64,000 nucleotides of DNA from Ephemerocybe angulata (GCA_013368325.1 JAACJK010000004.1:558001-622000); one strand, 5' to 3'; shown: positions 1 to 12,588, counted from the first letter of the stretch. Program-made: numbers and translations. Notes: generated from the letters alone by a model not told the origin.

Positions 1-1343
1 GAAGATGATGTTTCCAACAGTCACCACTATGAGTGATAAAGTGAGGTTGGGAGTCAACTGGGGTACAGGAAACAGACCTACGAGCGAGGCTCACAAAGTA
101 TACAATCCCATCCTGGTAAAACACGACCAGAAGAGGACAATCTGTAGTGCGGTACCTCCATTTCCGATGTAGGCCGTGATGAGCATGATTACTTCATAGA
201 ACCCTCGTTAAACAGCAAAAACTCTACAAGAGCGTAGGGTACTTACGTGTTTCACTAGCAACTATAATTCCAAACACAATAGATAGCTGGGTCGTGTCAA
301 AACGGTACGGTATGCATCCGGGAATACCAATAGGATAGGGTAAAACTGGAGTTAATGTGTGAGTGAACTACCGCAGGAGGTTCAGGGAATGAGGTGTCCG
401 CACACTTGATTCCTTTCACGAAAAGCGCAAATATTGCGTATATGGCGGCATGCACAGCCTAAATTGAATTGAGTGAAAAGCTACGAGGGCATTCCTCAAT
501 GGGCGCTTACTATAAATTGCAGCAATAGCCAGGCGGCAAGGACTTTGATATGGCCGGAGAGAGCATAGACGCGAATAAACATTATGGCTGTTTTTTTTTC
601 GTTAGTAACGCAGGTTTTTGCAAGGAAGGTTGGGAAACGACCACCTTCCGCGACCATCATCCCCGTAACGATTAATACTATGTGCACTTTCAGCAGGATC
701 CCCGAGGAGTTGTGCTAGCATTACACATACTTGAGCTCGTTGCAAAGGAACTTGTACATCGCTGGTAATGAGGTTGTTAAGAGTCAGTCCTTCAAGGGCT
801 GTCGTTCGGTCGACGTACGGAGACAGTTGGACTATCCTGCAACCCAACTGAAATCCCAACCAGTGAGTTGCAAATCGAGAGAGCACGAGCGAGAAGCCGC
901 CTACCGAAAAGTGCCACGGGCAGGTATGCGAATGGTATATACCGCGAAATTGCATAGAGCGCCTTCACCAGTGTCCACTCTCGCCCCCAAACCAGCGAGA
1001 CCTGACACTCTTGTCAGTAATTGTGGTGGCTACAGATATACGTCACCTAACCTCTAGATCGAATGTCTGAAGATATTCTGTCACCTATAACATCACGATT
1101 GTCAGTAACGAGATTCATGAGTCAGTGAGATGACTCACAAACAGAGCGGCACTAGCAACTGGCGATGGGGAATGGTGAGCGCCTACGGCCTTGTTAGCAT
1201 TGCAGCAAATCTGACCGTTGACATACTGGTGAATGGGGAATGTCAGTACAGAATGTCAAAGTGGGCCATGTAAATGAGCGACGTACTTGAGATGATCGTT
1301 GATACGAGACGGCCTTTTCAATCAATGTCCTAAGTGTACTCAT
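1..1343 (-). CDS. DUF6533-type multi-pass membrane protein, 3' end cut by window edge
   Basis: A multi-exon gene assembled by eye. It starts MSTLRTLIEKAVSY at 1343. Exons carry the family's early signature (FDLEVSLVWGREWTLVK..ISRYIPF, about 1000-905), then AIMFIRVYALSGHIKVL (about 570-520) and AIYAIFALFVKGIKC (about 450-410). Next come two hydrophobic stretches (VIMLITAYIGNGG, then TLSLIVVTVGNIIF) at the window edge. This order matches the DUF6533 family, common in Agaricomycetes: seven or so membrane spans and no known function. The join between about 900 and 600 was not resolved, so an inactivating change there cannot be excluded. The last coding part lies outside the window. Confidence 0.6.
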
Positions 1344-1516
1344 TGTCGGTAAAGACGGGGTAAACAGTCTGGGGAGACGAATGTGGGGTGTAAAGATGAA
1401 CTGGAAGTGGGCTGGCTGCCCCCGAAGAAATCAAGCCTCGCAGGTGGGAGACGTAAAAAATGGTCGGCGACACTTGGAATCGCCGGAGCGAGATGGCTAA
1501 CAGTTAATGTTACCAT

Positions 1517-2053
1517 TTAGAAGTAGAAGCCAGATATCTTGATAGCCAAGTGAGATCGATGACGCCCAGAGAGCCCCACTGTCCACTCCCAAAAGTTGGA
1601 GTTTTGCTCGGCCAGGGGATGAATCCTGAACTTACCAGAACATTGGAAGGTCTTCGTTTCATGTGTAGCTAAAGGTAATTCCCTGCCTTTGATCCCTGGA
1701 TGACTTTATTTACCTTAGGATTCTCTTCTTTCAGAACAAGAAGAAGCTGTTGAGCGGGATAGAAGTCGCGAGCCACATGCTTCGGATGGTGCATGTTGTC
1801 AATGGGTGTAGAGAGGTGATTGTGATCAATGCGTCGATTTCGGGGACGATAGAAATATCCTAGACTTGAAGCTCGCTCTTACGGTGGGATTGAAGAGTAC
1901 TCCAGGAACGGCTGGTGCCGAGCTATGGTCTTGAGCAGAAGAAACAACACAGGAGGAACTTGAAGGCAGCTCAAAGCCGTTGGGCCCAGATTCCCACGAC
2001 TGCTCAATCAATTGCACCGCCACCTCTTTAGGCGCTTGCCAATATTGAGCCAT
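1517..2053 (-). CDS. Small hypothetical protein just downstream of MLH1
   Basis: Starts MAQYWQAPKEVAVQLIEQSW at 2053, 50 bp after the MLH1 stop. A second open stretch (YFYRPRNRR..DNMHHPKHVARDFYPAQQ, about 1870-1722) looks protein-like and ends at a good donor. It is followed by exons LHMKRRPSNVL and ISGFYF-stop at 1517. The weak point is the join near 1890-1870: the only GT..AG pair seen there would give a 23-bp intron, so either the gene has a frameshift or my exon model is wrong. No family recognised. Transcript reads would settle it. Confidence 0.33.
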
Positions 2054-2103
2054 GCCGAAACAACATCAATAGCTTGGTCTCGAATGAACGCCAGGCAAGA
2101 GTT

Positions 2104-5100
2104 CTAACACCTTTCGAAGACCTTATACAGGTCCGGTAAACTCGCAACCTGAACCACATCCCGGTCAAGCAACGACTTGGGTGGGACAAGGTACCGCCGC
2201 ATCGCTGGGAACAGGATATGCTGGATCTGCCATTTCTCCGCGTGTTCTTTCTGCTCCTTCCTCTCCTTCTCCTTCTGCTTTGTATTTTCACTCTGCTCTG
2301 GATGATCGACGTCGATGACATCGGGTTCGTCGCCGGCGCCTTCTGAGGCGGGGGCAGTATCAGGCGTGGGATTGTCCTCTTCGTTGATAAGGGCGAGTGG
2401 GGTGTAGAAGTACGCTAGCTCGCGGAGGAACGTCTCGAAGCATTCTTTCTCGGAGGTCCAGTCAACCTACACAAATGGGGCCAGTGTATCAGTACGAGAA
2501 AAGCAGCAGTGACCAGGGAAGGGGCTTACCTGAGGTCCGAGTCGCATAAGCAAGCTTGGTAGGTTATCGAGGTTCGGAATGTAGTCTCGCAGGAGGAGCG
2601 GGAGGCTGAGCACGTCCCCGCCCTCGGAGATATCGAAGGAGAAGTACTCTGCCAGCATCTCCCGGCGCGTGAGGAGAGTGTCGAAGATTTTCTGGGAGGC
2701 AGGCCGTCAGTTGAACAGGAAGCACAAGGCGGGGGAGATGCTGTAGGCTTACCTCGACTATCTGCGGTTTTGTAAGGCTTGAGCTCGACGTGTCTTCTGC
2801 GTCGACGGCGATTTCGATAAGCCTTCGGAGGGGAGGTGGAGGTTCGAGTTTGAGTTTGCTCATATCGCCGAATTGGCGTAGGCCGAGCTGATAGAAGAAC
2901 TCCTCACTGGCGTTATATATTGTAAGGTTCATTGTAACATTGAGCGGTAAGGAGAGGGACATACGCTACGGCCGCATGGTTCACGAGGTATAGATTGGTC
3001 GAGAATTGAATCATGGAGAGACACTTGTCGAGATCGACAATGCCTACGAAGGTGTGCTTTTCGAAGATTTCGGACAATTCTATATTTTATTATGCGTCAG
3101 TAACAGATCCAAGTAACTTTGGGTGAAGATACGAACGTCGATGCTTCGCCTTCAGCACCTCTTTCCTCAACGTCTGTACAGATGTCAGGAAGCATTCCGA
3201 CTCCTTGATGTTTCTCGAGCCGCCGCTTGTTGTATCGGATGCCACCGCCGACTGCGTTGGCGTAGGGGCTTGGGTCCTTGAGGGCTGGGAACGATATTTG
3301 GAAGGTGCCTGAGATGGTGCATCGAGCTGAGTTGAGGGGTTGGCAATGGGAAACATGGAATCTAATGTTCTATCGTTGAGGGATGTCCGGACTTTGTAGT
3401 GCGCGTAGACTTTCGGCTTTGACGAGGGAACTACGTCAGATGTGAGTAGATGAACGGCGAAGGGGAAGGGAACTCTCTCACCGCCACGACGATCGATTTC
3501 TTCGTCTTGGTCGTCAACGAGTTGATCTTCCTCATCCTCATCCACGTCGATGGCTCGCTCTTTCCCTTTCCTTGAAGGCGCAGGCTTTGCAATAGTGTTG
3601 ATGTGGCTAGTGAGCAACGTCTGGTAGGCATATGGTTCTCAGCTCAGGTATAGGAGAAAAGAGAAGGAGGCACACCTGTGTTTCGAACGTCCGAGAAGTA
3701 GCCTGATTCGCGAGGGTGACTTGCATGGTCGAACATATCTTGTCCGTGATAGCATCTTCATTGAGAAAATGCACCTCTTTCTTTGTAGGGTGCACGTTCA
3801 CGTCTACGTTCTTCGGATCGACTTCTAGGCTACGGGAATTAGAAAATCGCGGGTGTCTAGATACGAACCAGAGGCATACCTAAGGTATACAAAGGGCGAG
3901 GCGCCCTTGGGGAGGATGCTGGTATAGACGGCTTCGACTGCTCGTTTCATTCGAGGCGAATCCACAAGTCGGTCTTGAAGGATTTCAGTGTACATCCGAG
4001 GGAATCTATTTGCGGCTTACGGTTGATGAACAGAAGGAAATTCGTCTTTTTCGCTTGGTAGTTGGCATTCGTGAAGTAGACCTCAGCTTTCCAAGACTCC
4101 TCCTCCTCCTCATCATCAACGTCCATGGACTCATCTGTATCTGTTGCCCCTAATGACGTTACGTTGACGTGTATCAACTCATTTGCAATGGTATGGCCAT
4201 AGAGGAGCTTGATAGCTTGGGGAATAGTGGAGTTTGCGGGTGTCGTCAACTCGGGAGAGCCTGACCCTGCCTGAGTTCAATCAGCATCGGCTCTTCCGCA
4301 GCTATGCGCGTCCTCACCTTCTTGCACTGGAAAGCCACCTTTGAGTTGTGGATGGCGTACTTTGTCATGACGTCCAGAATGCGTGCGTATTCCTCAGACG
4401 AGCTGCGAAGGGCCGAAAGGCGAGTCGGGGTATTGAAAAAGAGATCTTCAATCTGCAGTGGTGCGTCAGTCGGGCGAGCGTTCGTGTCGTAGATGTGCGT
4501 ACGGTGATGATAGTCCCGTCGTTCCCCGCACTTGGCTTGGGGTCTGCAGACTGACCCGCCTTGGCAGGAACCAACAAGCCGTCCGAGTACGTCGCTCTGT
4601 GCATACAACACTCAGCATGTGCGAGCCCGGGCCCCAAGGATACCGACGCACTTCCACGCATGCCCATCCTTCTTCGTCTTCGTCGTGACAGACAGTCGTG
4701 CTACGTGGGATATCGATGCAAGGGCTTCGCCACGAAAGCCGTACGTTGCAATGCGCGAGAGGTCGGAGAAGGTGGAGAGTTTTGAGGTCGTAAATCGCTC
4801 TGCGAGGATTGGGAGGTCGGATTTCTATGACATTTTCAGTACCAAGACGCGGTTTGAGGAGGACAGCAAGGCGCACACGAATTCCATGCCCGTTATCCTG
4901 GATTTGCAGCAACTTCAGGCCTCCGTCTTTCACTATCACTTTTATGCTTGTCGACCCGGCATCGAGGGAGTTTTCGAGCAGCTCTTTGAGAGCTGACGCA
5001 GGCCTGTGGATAATCTAGATTCAGCTAAAGCTGGGTTCTCTTGACCATGGTCTTCAGCCTCAAGTGATGATACGCACCTCACCAGCGGCAATACGGTTTA

Positions 5101-5155
5101 TTAGGGTCTCGCTGAGTCGCTTGATAGGCCGCGGCTCGACGGCGGGTTCAGACAT
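2104..5155 (-). CDS. MLH1: DNA mismatch repair protein MLH1 (MutL homologue)
   Basis: MLH1 pairs with PMS1 (MutL-alpha) in nuclear mismatch repair and in meiotic crossing-over. The start at 5155 reads [20 protein letters not shown]. The GHKL ATPase motifs are all present: [16 protein letters not shown] (motif I), QDNGHGI (motif II) and [18 protein letters not shown] (motif III). FFNTPTRL and [15 protein letters not shown] follow, the latter diagnostic of MutL/MLH1. An acidic disordered linker (about 3400-3560 and 4090-4140) separates the N-terminal part from the C-terminal dimerisation domain. The C-terminus reads [19 protein letters not shown] and ends VFERC; the FERC tail is the part of MLH1 known to contribute to the PMS1 endonuclease site. 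About ten short introns interrupt the gene. No broken exon was seen. Confidence 0.95.
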
Positions 5156-5637
5156 GGTCGTATGATAGTTCTAAACAAGTCGCGACGCGGCAGGACGCGG
5201 CGCGACTTCGATTATAAAGTCGCCGATTCACTTTGATGGCGAAAGAAATCATACCTTCACCCTGCCTTCACCGCAGCCCAAATCTCTGAACTCTGGAGGC
5301 AGGGAGTCATAGATACTGTTGAAATTTCTATCTTCCAAGTTGAAAATTGGGAGTGCCATTAACTATTCGGTGTGGGGTCAAGCTGATGTCTACCTATCAG
5401 AAAAACAAAATCGCCTGGAGATATCCTATTGAATATGAAACGATGAAGGGCTCAAAGAAGCACAAGTACAATATAGAGTGCTATCAAGCAAATGGTATGA
5501 TGTGCGAGGTTAGTGGGAAGCGAATGAAGCTTTAACCCCAGGAACTATGATCTAAAAATAGAATTGCTATAGGCGCCCAAACCACCTGGACGTTCCAAGG
5601 AGGTTCTCCTTCCTAGTGGCTTCAGAGTCACAGCCAA

Positions 5638-6732
5638 TCAGCTACAATTCACAGTCCTTATCCGTTCCGCCACCTTTTCCTCTGCTCTATTCCAGAAGGA
5701 CTCTTCCTTCTTTCTCCTTTCCTCCTTGTCACCCTTCCTATATCTCCAGATTGGATCCAGAAGAAACCAGAGTCCGGCTCCTGCGGATCCACCCTCCTGA
5801 TCGCCCCTACAGTCGGACTCATCAACAGCAATGAGAACGCGCGGGTCCGGCACGATATTCACTCCAAGCAGCTGAGGCGCCTCGGTGAGCCACTGGGAGA
5901 AGGTAATGGAAAAGACGCAGACGGAGAGGGAAGGAGGAAAGGAAGGGACGGCGCAGTAAAGTTGTGAGTAAATGGCAGCAATGTTTTCAGATCGATGGAC
6001 CAACGAGACGCATAGGTGTGTCAAAGTCGGGACGGAAGCCAAGGAGGGCCAAGACCACGCTGTTAGGTTGGTGGTGGAATTTCCATTGAGCTCGAGGTGG
6101 GATAGATTCATGAACATCGGGTTTAAGTTGCTGTTCTGCGAGCCTAGGTTGAGCGAGCCCTTGAAGTGCCGATGAGGAGGCGTGAACATCGTCCCCGAAA
6201 TCCAAAGTCTTGTTGGCCTAATCTGCTCCCATATGGGGTGGTTTCCCACTTTCAAGTCATCCCTTTCGTTTTCTGGCAGGTGTACATCCATTTCAAGAGA
6301 GGATACGTTCGGGCAGGCAGATAGCACCTCGATGGCGAGTGTCTCTCCGGAACGCGCACGGGTGCAGATGCTGAGGGTCTTCACCTTCGAAGCGAAGAAG
6401 TCAGGCGGCTTCGAAGGGTGCGAGACAATGGTGCGGTGAAGGCGAGAAAGCTCGAAGGAATACCTGACCGTGATATGGCGATAGAGGATGGGCTCAACCC
6501 AAGATTGCACCGCCTTCGATACCCTGGCCCACGCCCATTGCGGAGTGACTGGATCGTCCGCAGAAGCTTCGAAGACGGAGCGAACCAGGTCCTCTGGGAG
6601 GTCGTGGAAGCGGAATTTGTCCTCTTCGGCCTCCATGTCACGGTGGACCATTGAACTGGGGAAGGATATGTCGTGGTTCGGTGGAAAGCTGTGAAGTTGA
6701 ACGCCACCAGGGTTCGATAGATTGCTAATCAC
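5638..6732 (-). CDS. F-box-like protein with LRR-type body
   Basis: One uninterrupted 364-codon frame. An F-box-like segment lies near residues 40-75 (FHDLPEDLVRSVFEASADD then WARVSKAVQSWVEPILYRHI). The rest holds irregular leucine-rich segments such as SSLEMDVHLPENE, MNLSHLELNGNST and TLTHLCVSLVHRS. This is the layout of the large basidiomycete F-box/LRR family, whose members are thought to be substrate adaptors of SCF ubiquitin ligases. The substrate is unknown. A start at the internal methionine of MVHRDMEAEEDKFRF, near residue 28, is also possible. It is unrelated in detail to the F-box pair at 44-53 kb. Confidence 0.7.
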   Translation of the reverse strand: MISNLSNPGGVQLHSFPPNHDISFPSSMVHRDMEAEEDKFRFHDLPEDLVRSVFEASADDPVTPQWAWARVSKAVQSWVEPILYRHITVRYSFELSRLHRTIVSHPSKPPDFFASKVKTLSICTRARSGETLAIEVLSACPNVSSLEMDVHLPENERDDLKVGNHPIWEQIRPTRLWISGTMFTPPHRHFKGSLNLGSQNSNLNPMFMNLSHLELNGNSTTNLTAWSWPSLASVPTLTHLCVSLVHRSENIAAIYSQLYCAVPSFPPSLSVCVFSITFSQWLTEAPQLLGVNIVPDPRVLIAVDESDCRGDQEGGSAGAGLWFLLDPIWRYRKGDKEERRKKEESFWNRAEEKVAERIRTVNCS

Positions 6733-6823
6733 ATGCCGGGCGCTTAGCGCTGTATCTCAAGATCGCGAAAACCATCGTCGGTGGCCAAATATACTATGCG
6801 TTACTATTACAGAAGCCATACCC

Positions 6824-9800
6824 CTAAACTAACCACCATTGGTCCCTGGAATCGAGTTCATTCGCCGCCTGACAGACTTTACGGGGCTCAGGATTGATCT
6901 CGAGACCTCCTGTATTCGACTCAGGGCTGGCCTCGAGACCATCTTTCTCCGTACTCCCCCTCTCCCGTGAACGCGACCTTTCAATAATCGCACTCCTCAT
7001 GCTGCTTACACTCGACGGAATGATGCCGCTTTGTGGTGTCGGTTTCCTCGCGCTTCCCACCGATGTCCTCACCGACGAAGCACTTGTTGGTGTTTGAGTC
7101 GTCGCGCCCTTCAAAGTCCGGGTGCTAACAGTGCTACGGACACTACGCACTGACGGGGTGCTTCTTCCATGTGAAGTGGAGGCAGATGGTCGGAGGCTTG
7201 TAGTTGATCGGAGAACCGTACTCGAAGCAGAGGCCTCAGAGACTAAAGTCCGCGATCTTGAAGGGGCCGGCTCGTTGTTGATGAGGTCTTCTATGGGTAC
7301 TTCGATGTCTACATTGTCCCGGAATGAATGTAATGAATTAGATAGATAACTGAAAGTCAGAAGGAAGGACTCACGATCACTTATTTCCTTCAATGCCCAA
7401 CCATCCAACTCGTTGAAGCCTCTCGCCTGCCTCACATCTATCCACCTTGTACACATCCACTTGAGCAACTCCATTCTTGTCTCGTCAGCGGCGAGCCTAA
7501 TGCTGCTTGTCGGGCTCAGCATGGCTTTGAATGCGACTCTCGGGTGTAATCGTAGTAGGACGGTCTTCACAAGTGCCTGGTAGAGGTGTCCCACGCATGA
7601 CTCCTGTACGCCCCGTAGGAGGCTCTCCATCACCCACTTGACCTTCTCTTTGTCTCCACTGCGGGGATCACTATCCCTCTCCATGATCCCTACCCACTCC
7701 TCACTTTCAAAGCAACGCTCTCCATCCTTGGCAAGTTGCTCGTCGACAATCTTCCTCCCAAACTGGAGCGCCTCCAGGACGATGGTCACCCAAGATCCCG
7801 TCAAAGATTCACACTTTCGGAGTGCGTAATTGGCGGAAAACAAGATGGGTAGAGTGTTCCTGGGAGTACATCTTGCCTTCAAACCTTTCAACAGCGACAT
7901 AATCAACTTGGTGTCGAGAGAGGAGAAGTCTTCCGTGCACCACCCATAGCCAAACATCATAACCAGCGCCCTCCGAGCTCCCCTTTCAAGGGAGGGGTTG
8001 CGAACATCGGGCTCCAAGCTAAATTGCAGCACTCGGGGGACACGCCTTGCGCACTGACGACATTTGCAACCCCCACTGCCCCAGATTCCTTCGAGAATCC
8101 TTTCGTAGTCGCTGAAGGAGAGGGAGGCATGGAATAGCCCGTGTAGCATGTCTTCGATTATTCTCGCCTCCAGATCGTCCCTTAACGACGTCAAATCGAG
8201 GTAGGTGGCCCCACGGTATATCGAAAACGCTGTGTCTAGGTCGAATGTTCGATTGCAGAACTGGAGGGTACCGGTGTAAATGTATCCAAGGGTGAAGTGC
8301 AGGGAAGCAGGGGTGAAGAGAGGTGACGGTAGCATAATCAGTTCCGAGTCGTATTTGCCTTGATTTGTCTGCGGGGATTTCCCTGGCCGCTCGAGGAAGA
8401 GTGTGCGGAAGTAACGACACCTTGTGGCCAGGATAAACCGGTGAGATGAGAACACAGCAGTTGAGGGCTCGGAAGTTGCGTTGTTTTGAGATGAGAAATG
8501 TCCGCAAAGGCCGAGGCGGACGTCAGAATAAAGTCTCGCCCGCCACATATATACGAGGTCTTTGCGAAGTTTGTTGGTCAGTAGAGCCTCCGGAAGCCGC
8601 TCGTCTTCGTCCGTTCTCCCGCTTTCCGCTTTAGCTTCACGGGTTTCTTCCACTCCGGAGCTCCCAAAAAGAAACTCGAATGCATCTCCAAGTCCTTTTC
8701 CGGTATAAAGGTATTCAACCTGGCTTGAAAATAGGGAAGGATTGATGGCTGTTCTGATACGCAAGAGCGAGCTTGGGGCGTTGGGCGATGACGGTGAAAT
8801 GGACCTATTGGATGGTGGGGGTTCGGAATGTGAGTTCGTGGTGGGGAAATCGTCGATGTTCAGATCGAGAGAAGAAGTGGAGTCTACAGGGCCTCCCTCA
8901 ACGCGACCGACGTTGAAATAGCGGTTGTGAAAACTGGCCGGGGCGCGGGCGTACACAATAGCTTTGAAAAGTTCAGTGAAGGGCGTAGCGGTACGAGAAT
9001 AGCACATCTACCTTTATGTGCCCAAACTTCCTCCTGGCTTCTTGACAGTGTCGACTCAGTAAAGCTTCCACTGCCTTGTGGGCTCTCATTCCCAGTTCCT
9101 ATTAAGCGAGCTACATAAGTTCGGTTTGCATTCCCATCATCTTCGTCGTCGTCGCCGAGAAGCTCCCATACCACATCGGGAAATCGATCCTTGGCATGCC
9201 TAAAGAGATCGTCAAGGTCCTGCTCCCAGACGGTGATAGACTGCTGCAGGGCTGCTTTAAGGTCAAGGGGACGAGGTTCAGAAATGGCAGTTCTGGAGCT
9301 GCTTGACCTGGTTGATACTCTGGGTTGGGGTCTGGGACGGCTGGAGACAGAAGAAGCGATAGTCCGTACGGGGGAGAGTTTTCTACTGGTTGGGGTAGCC
9401 ACACGGTCAGCGCTATTGGACGGTACGGCTGCGGTGTCCTCGAGTGACCGCACAATTTCATGGAGGTTAAGGAAACGAGGATGGGCAAGTGAAACGGGGT
9501 TGATGCTATGGACCGGGGTCCCAAGCGGAGGAGACTGCGTGAAAGGAGCAAGGACATCAGCGGGAAGGGAGTTGGGCGGGCTGCGGGTATAGGGTGGGCT
9601 GGCCGGTGGTGTGGGCTCGAATGTCAAATCTTGCCCAGTTACGGTGGCTGGCGGGATATCGGGTTCATCAGGGGGTTCCACCACAAGGCTTGGTGGTTCC
9701 TCATCAGACTCCTCAGGCTCCGAATCTATCTCCTGAATACCACTTTCGTGAGAACTCAAGAAATCCAAGATTGTGTTTAGAACCGTTCTGTCTTCTTCAG

Positions 9801-12490
9801 ACCCCTCCTTCTCGTTCTGGCCAGCGCAATGATTCTCGAGGACCTTCGCAAGAGCTGCTTCCCCGCCAATTTCTGAGAGTAGCTTTGTCGGTGTACGCTG
9901 GGTCCTGCGTAAAATCCCCCCCACAGTTCGGGCGAGCCCAGAATCGCAAGCTTTTGCGAACGCGGTGTTTCCATCATCGTCGCAGACATCGACATCGAGG
10001 TCGGCGCAAGAGGAGAGGAGAAGGGAAGGTATCGCGTCGTTGTCGCAAGTGGAGGCATACCAGAAGGCGGAGCGTCCGTGTTGATCAAGGAGATTTACTT
10101 TCACTCCATGAGCCGCCATGAACGTCCGAACACAATCTTCATGACCGCGTTGACAAGCCGTCATCAGAGCGGTCTTCCCGTCCTTGTCCTGGTCATTCAC
10201 CTGGTCGTACGATCAGTTTTATTAGACATATGAGAACTACAGAATGAACTTGCCCCGCTATACGATGCCAGCAAAGCCTCAAGAGCTGGTGGCTGGTTGA
10301 ATCGGGCAGCGTAGTGAAAAGGAGTTTCACCGCCAAGGTCTTGTGGAAGGGGAAGGTAAGGCAATGTTTTTGAGGTAATCGCGTCTACCAGGCCGTACAT
10401 CGCAGCGAGATGGAGTGCAGTCGCTCTTATAGATGGGCCAAGAGTATCCGCTGATGCTAGGGAGAACTTGTGGTTGACGAGCTCATGTCGAGTGCATCCA
10501 GCAAGGTAGGACTGGATGAGAGGGTGTAGAGGCCCGGAGCATTGCGAGATACTTGCATGTTTTCCCCAGTGCTGGTCAGCGTAGCTCAGGAAGGGGTTGG
10601 AGGCGAAGTACGAACGAAGGGTTTTAGGGTCTTCCGCTTTTTCCCACGCTTGAAGCCTTTGGGTATGCTGCCGAAGATAGATGAGGCACGCAACGGCCAT
10701 GTAAACATGAGGAGAAGCGAATTCGGGGAGTTCAATGGTCTTGAGAAACTCGTGAGTAGTGTAGTCTGAGAATGGTGTTATTTCGCCTCTATAACAAATA
10801 AGGTGTGCACTTACGGATGAAGCGAAGGTGTGATTCGCTCCCATACTCGCTCCCAATGACCTTTTCCCCTTGCTCTTCAACCGTCACAAATCCCCCGCAC
10901 ATCGAAAGAATCATGGACACAGGAATAATATCGATTGAGTCGTATGTCTCATCTTCAAATGAGATTGCCAATGCGTCTTGGAGCTCGTGGGCGAGGAGGT
11001 CTCGCGCCGAGTGCAGCAGCCAGATGAAGACGCGATGCGCGATCGAAACATCCTCAGCTGCTTGCGCATTGATTCGGTCGAGAGTATTCTTGTACATTTC
11101 TTCGACTCCAGACGGCAGTTGGTTTAACGCTTTTAACAAGCTGCTGACACTCCTGCCCTTTTCGAGGACACCGTCCATCTGCAGTCGGGCGACCAGAAAC
11201 CTGTGCCAGAGAACGTAAGAACTCCGTCCAAGTCGAGAATAAATGGGCAAATATCGAGGCTTACATTCCTCTAGAGCTCTCTCTAATACGCGTCTTCAGC
11301 ATCTCCGTTAATGCCAACTTCCCTCGTAAGATAGCTTGAAGTTTGGAGCTCGACTTGATTTTCTCTTCGACAAAGTGATCAATGTCCTCGGTGCGTGCCT
11401 CAATAGAAACGTGGAGGGCGTGAGGCAGGCGGGGGGAGTATAGTTCGAGGGGCCTGGATGTTATTAGTACGTTGGCCCCTAGAAAGGGAAGTGCCCGTAG
11501 CAGATCATCTTTCACCCCATCATCTGCCTCGTCTAACCCGTCGATGATGAGAAAGACCTTAGAGAGAAGTCCAACTATGTCCTGGAAAGCCTTAACCATG
11601 TCAAGATCGCTGAGGTCTCCCCTGTCTTTCTGGATGTAGATGTGCCTCATGTAGTGGTAAGCACAGGGGTGGTCCTTCACAAGCTGGCTGAGAAGACCGG
11701 CGAATATGGCACGAGTTGGTGGCCGCTCCGTGTATCGAATGTACGCGCCAACTATACCAACGCCTTCCTGGCCTTTAAATATCTCCTTCAGGCGCTCCAG
11801 CGAGAACGAACTATGCAGTGCAGTCTACGAGGTTAGCTCTGACGAATCTCCGCCTGACCGCAATGCAGAGCACGCACGATATGACTGTCTTTCCGGCGCC
11901 CGCTGTTCCATTTCATTGATCAGCTTTCACCTCGTCATCGCAATTAGGGCTTGAACAGCTCACGCATCCCAGTACCCCAAACAACCACATCCTTTCCCTC
12001 AACTAATTGGCGGAACTCTTCGGACTCGATGAACCACACCCCAGTGTTGGACAAGCGCTGTCCCAGCGCTTCTTCATAGATCCGGAGGAACTTTGGCCCC
12101 TTGAGCCAGGCAACGATCTCTTCGAATGGGACTACACAGAACCCCTCAATGGGTCGGCATACTTGGCACATGAGGTCACTGAGACGTACCGTCCGGTCCC
12201 TCATTCTGCGGTGTCCCGCCGCTCCCATAACTGTTGTTCACTACACTGACGTGGTAGGTACAATTCCCACTGACTATCGTCGTTGTAACCGTCCCTATGG
12301 ATAGTTGCTGGGCGGCGTTGAAGAACTCTATATTCCCCTGCTCGCTTGAAGCTAAGCATGCCTCTGTTTGGCCCCTGTGTCAGATCGATAACGATGAGAA
12401 GCAAGTATAGGCGCCCGTACCTTCGCCTGGTAATGGATCCTGACCACTGGCAGAGATGAGAGTACCACCCTCAGCAGAAGACGTCGCCAT
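6824..12490 (-). CDS. NLR-like NACHT-ankyrin protein fused to tandem BTB domains
   Basis: Start MATSSAEGGTLISASGQ at 12490. The order is: short N-terminal module (GNIEFFNAAQQLSIGTVTTT, about 12345-12270); linker VPFEEIVAWLKGPKFL; P-loop GMPGAGKTVIS (split by an intron near 11880); Walker B FLIIDGLDEADD; NVLITSRPL; the NLR hallmark LRFIHYTTHEFL, created by splicing out 10766-10814; then about five ankyrin repeats (ATALHLAAMYGLVDAI, GETPFHYAARF, DGKTALMTACQRGHEDC, HGRSAFWYAS, DGNTAFAKAC). A disordered linker follows, then a first BTB (EVWAHKAIVYARAPASFHNR, in frame after removing 8962-9011) and a second BTB (VFSSHRFILATRCRYFRTLF..YIYTGTLQF). The end is a Ser/Arg-rich tail. NACHT NLRs are STAND ATPases, candidates for non-self or heterokaryon recognition. 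BTB pairs usually mediate dimerisation or Cullin3 binding. Introns 10201-10263 and 8962-9011 have consistent phase, so I read one gene; a separate start for the BTB part remains possible. Confidence 0.75.
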
Positions 12491-12574
12491 GGCGCATACG
12501 AGAAGAAAGAGGCGCACTTGCTCAGTTTGGCACAGTCTCAAGCGGGGCACAGCCTCCTTTCTCACCGAAATTGG

Positions 12575-12588
12575 AATAGGCGCCCAAG
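12575..12588 (-). promoter_or_regulatory. GGGCGC-Y-TA motif upstream of the NLR-BTB gene
   Basis: The minus strand reads CTTGGGCGCCTATT here, 85 bp upstream of the start at 12490, and is followed by CCAATTTCGGTG. Nearly the same block (CTTGGGCGCTAATTTCGGTG) lies upstream of the NLR fragment at 23 kb. A promoter role is inferred only from recurrence and spacing. Confidence 0.4.

Noticed and set aside
9111..10121. Long frames on both strands (9111-9557, 9191-9592, 9594-10121)
   Set aside because: All overlap the ankyrin-linker exon of the NLR-BTB gene in other frames and are Arg/Ser/Pro-rich shadows.
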